A program made the translations under genes and the position numbers. Of a stretch of DNA of 64,000 nucleotides, positions 62,164 to 64,000 are shown piece after piece. The stretch spans positions 95,482 through 159,481 of the forward strand of contig JALFTI010000019.1 of NCBI GenBank assembly GCA_022778585.1, given 5' to 3'. The stretch's first letter is position 1; the number at the start of each line of letters is the position of its first letter. Under the pieces are notes generated by a model. It had not been told where the DNA came from, did no database searches, and saw nothing but the letters and a program-made list of their open reading frames with translations. Source of the DNA: Pygmaiobacter massiliensis. Its GTDB lineage: Bacteria; Bacillota; Clostridia; Oscillospirales; Ruminococcaceae.

Positions 62164-63066
62164 TCAAAAAGAGTGCAGCAAAGCAAAAATTTGCTCGCGT
62201 TTTGCCAACCCTTCCGAAAAAGCAGTGGCCGCACCACACACAGTTCCCAGCCGTTGGGCATATCCATAATTTCCCGTTTCCAAAAAGCCGGCTATAAAAC
62301 CTGCTACCATAGAATCTCCCGCACCAACAGAATTTTGCACAATTCCCTCAGGTACCCCTTGCCGGTGAACCTCTCCTTTTTCATCTAAAAGCAAAGAGCC
62401 ATCACCTGCCAGAGAAATTAACACATTGCGTGCTCCCGCCTGCTGCAGTTTTCTGGCGCAATCTATCAACTGGCTGTCATTTTCCAGCACGCTTTCAAAT
62501 AGCTGCTGCAGCTCAGACCGGTTGGGTTTAATAAAAAACGGTTTATAGGACAAGGTCTGCCACAAATAATCTCCAGCAGCATCCACCGCAAAGCGAACAG
62601 GCCGGCCGGAAAAATGCGCCAGAATCTGCCGGTAAATATCTCCTGGCAGCGAATCCGGTACCGAACCAGATAATACTACGGTGTCCCCATCTTTTACCTG
62701 TTTTAGCTTTTGCCAAAAAAGCGTTAAAGCATCCTTTTCAATAATCGGTCCCCGAGCGTTCAGTTCTGTCTCTCTTTCGCCTTTTATTTTTACATTGATC
62801 CGGGTCAGGCCCTGTTTTTGCCAAACAAAATCGGTGGTAAGGCCCATCTCTTCCAGCTCTTTTTGCAAGGCTTTGCCGGTAAACCCTGCAGTAAAGCCCA
62901 ATGCCGTTGTCTGCACGCCAAGTGTTTGCAGCACAACAGAAACATTTATTCCCTTTCCACCATATTGTATGGTCTCTTTTTGGGCGCGGTTTACCTCCCC
63001 CTCCTGCAAGGATGCCAGCCAAACCAGATAATCCAGTGCGGGATTCAATGTAACGGTATAGATCAT
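62164..63066 (-). CDS. fruK: 1-phosphofructokinase
   Basis: This 300-residue PfkB-family kinase makes fructose 1,6-bisphosphate from fructose 1-phosphate. It starts MIYTVTLNPALDYLVWL (start at 63066), has GGKGINVSVVLQTLG and the C-terminal PfkB signature NSVGAGDSMVAGFIAGFL with the catalytic Asp. A DeoR-type FruR gene, usual before fruK, is not adjacent in this window. It is the first gene of the fru operon. Tagatose-6-phosphate kinase is a less likely alternative. Confidence 0.93.
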   Translation of the reverse strand: MIYTVTLNPALDYLVWLASLQEGEVNRAQKETIQYGGKGINVSVVLQTLGVQTTALGFTAGFTGKALQKELEEMGLTTDFVWQKQGLTRINVKIKGERETELNARGPIIEKDALTLFWQKLKQVKDGDTVVLSGSVPDSLPGDIYRQILAHFSGRPVRFAVDAAGDYLWQTLSYKPFFIKPNRSELQQLFESVLENDSQLIDCARKLQQAGARNVLISLAGDGSLLLDEKGEVHRQGVPEGIVQNSVGAGDSMVAGFIAGFLETGNYGYAQRLGTVCGAATAFSEGLAKREQIFALLHSF

Positions 63067-63166
63067 TTTCAGTTCCTCCCTTATACAGCAGTCAAAGCCT
63101 TCGGGTTTTAAGCAGCCGTACTGCACCAAATTGCATGGTTTTGCTGAATCGTGCTGCTTTTTTCAT

Positions 63167-63195
63167 GCTATACCATTCCCTTGTGCCAAAGTCAA
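63167..63195 (-). promoter_or_regulatory. Promoter of the fru operon
   Basis: On the minus strand TTGACT, 17 bases, TATAGC, about 100 bases before fruK. Confidence 0.7.
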
Positions 63196-63243
63196 CTACC
63201 ATTCGATCAAAAGAACTTGTTAGTGCAGTTTTATTTTGGGTAA

Positions 63244-63257
63244 TGAAAGCGTTGATA
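63244..63257. promoter_or_regulatory. Possible cre site (CcpA) upstream of the fru promoter
   Basis: TGAAAGCGTTGATA matches the cre consensus TGWNANCGNTNWCA with one mismatch. It lies about 50 bases upstream of the -35. Confidence 0.45.
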
Positions 63258-63344
63258 TGCAAATTTTTTAAAGAGATTCGAAAATTAGGTATATGTAAAA
63301 ACATATTTTTTTACTGAAACATAGACAGCATCATTGTTCAAAAT

Positions 63345-63390
63345 AAAAAAGGTCTAACTGATTGGCAAAAATCAGTTAGACCTTTTACTT
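63345..63390 (-). terminator. Strong terminator upstream of the fru promoter
   Basis: AAAAGGTCTAACTGATT (63347-63363) pairs perfectly with AATCAGTTAGACCTTTT (63370-63386). It is followed by six T on the minus strand. It implies a leftward transcript arriving from the right part of the window. Confidence 0.85.
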
Positions 63391-63395
63391 ATGAA

Positions 63396-64000
63396 TAAAA
63401 AGATAAGGATTTTTAGGCTACTCTCAATCCATCCAATTTTTTGTTTCAAACTCAATAAATCGGGTGGCTTGCTAGTGCTATCAATCTGCTATCAAATGGG
63501 GACTTGAAAAATCAAAAAGTCAGTATTTTCAAGGGGTTGCGGGCCCTCATATCCACTTTTTATATCTCGCCATTTTCCTTTTAGTTTCATCAAGGCAAAA
63601 ATTTTTATCCTTTTACTTTCTGCATTTCCTCTGCATTTTTAGCGAGGATGATGCCACTTTTGGCAAGGATATTTCTCGTCCAAACCCTTCTTTTTTCTTT
63701 CATTCATACCCGAAAAAATCAAGAAAATAAAAGCGATTGGCAAGGATTCCTCTTCACGAAAAGAGAAGAAAAAGGGGGAAATATGCTGAAAAATAAAGGT
63801 TTTTGGCAAGGATAGGTCTAATCTTGCAAAAGGTTTGTGGTCAAGGTCTCTCTTGCGACAAAAAAGAAGACCTTGGTCATCGTTTCCGATGACACAAGGT
63901 CTTCAAAATTACTATATTGTTTGCTTTTTCAGTGATTCATCCAATTGCGAAAGGATAAAAGAAATTGCCCCGAAGAGGATAAATCAAATTTGCTGAAACA
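63396..64000. other. Tail without a convincing gene: short repeats, small leftward frames, competing hairpins
   Basis: TTGGCAAGGAT occurs three times in the same direction, at 63660-63670, 63737-63747 and 63803-63813. A small leftward frame of 33 codons, MKEKRRVWTRN..., ends near 63618, and another reading ...YEGPQPLENTDFLIFQVPI ends near 63496; neither is a recognised protein. CAAGGTCT (63842-63849), AGACCTTG (63868-63875) and CAAGGTCT (63895-63902) allow two exclusive hairpins. The right edge carries the end of a leftward frame, ...SQLDESLKKQTI. It may be the border of a mobile element; that is not shown. Confidence 0.5.
63868..63902 (-). terminator. Terminator-like hairpin near the right edge
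   Basis: AGACCTTGGTCATCG and CGATGACACAAGGTCT pair with a small bulge around TTTC. The minus strand continues TCTTTTTTG. It may end a gene whose 3' end lies between here and the right edge. Confidence 0.6.

Overview
The window looks like a chromosomal segment of an anaerobic, Gram-positive, low-to-middle GC Clostridia member, most likely of the Oscillospiraceae/Ruminococcaceae type. The basis is the gene content: AddAB instead of RecBCD, a FabK-based fatty-acid operon, the sporulation gene spoIIR, a tRNA(Phe) T-box, a CIRCE-controlled groESL, Lrp and MarR family regulators and a fructose PTS with HPr and enzyme I. Strong sigma-A promoters, GGAGG ribosome sites and U-tailed terminators appear throughout. 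This placement is an inference from content; no 16S gene is present. I see no tRNA, rRNA, CRISPR array or complete insertion sequence.

Layout. 1-4.9 kb: addB-addA (addA runs off the left edge). 5.2-14.7 kb: a MarR-type regulator, then a type II fatty-acid synthesis operon read leftward (acpP-accD-accA-fabH-fabK-FabX-like-fabD-fabG-fabF-fabZ) with a perfect-consensus promoter and a palindromic operator. 14.8-19.6 kb: spoIIR, ispE, a DUF362 ferredoxin-like protein, an aminotransferase and its Lrp regulator. 19.6-21.5 kb: ACT protein plus UPF0210 protein, behind a terminator-like leader hairpin. 21.6-25.1 kb: a polar amino-acid ABC transporter with an ornithine cyclodeaminase-family enzyme. 25.5-29.3 kb: pheST under a T-box. 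29.4-35.3 kb: small membrane and lipoprotein genes, hydrolase, Nudix, cupin, AlaX editing protein, MalQ. 35.3-36.7 kb: a fluoride riboswitch in front of a cation:proton antiporter. 37-47.4 kb: accessory-looking, more AT-rich stretch with MarR-MATE, SDR-flavodoxin, MerR/TipAS, a phosphodiesterase, a DUF5714-ArsC fusion, a macrodomain/DUF2200/unknown/VWA cluster and a cytidylate-kinase-like gene. 47.9-53.7 kb: groESL, a lipid kinase, and a SIS/ROK sugar pair. 53.8-57.7 kb: pheB-hom-thrB-lysC. 58.1-63.1 kb: fruK-fruA-ptsH-ptsI. 63.4-64 kb: a non-coding-looking tail with short direct repeats and competing hairpins.

Most of the window is housekeeping. The points most worth a second look are: (1) the fluoride riboswitch, whose aptamer, pseudoknot and terminator can all be drawn, placed before an antiporter rather than CrcB or CLC; (2) a second FabK-superfamily flavoenzyme with four clustered cysteines in an operon that has no FabA or FabM, a candidate unsaturated-fatty-acid enzyme like FabX; (3) a DUF5714-ArsC fusion whose catalytic cysteine is serine; (4) the macrodomain-HTH cluster; (5) a ROK protein lacking the family zinc motif; and (6) several palindromes and leader hairpins that predict specific regulation.
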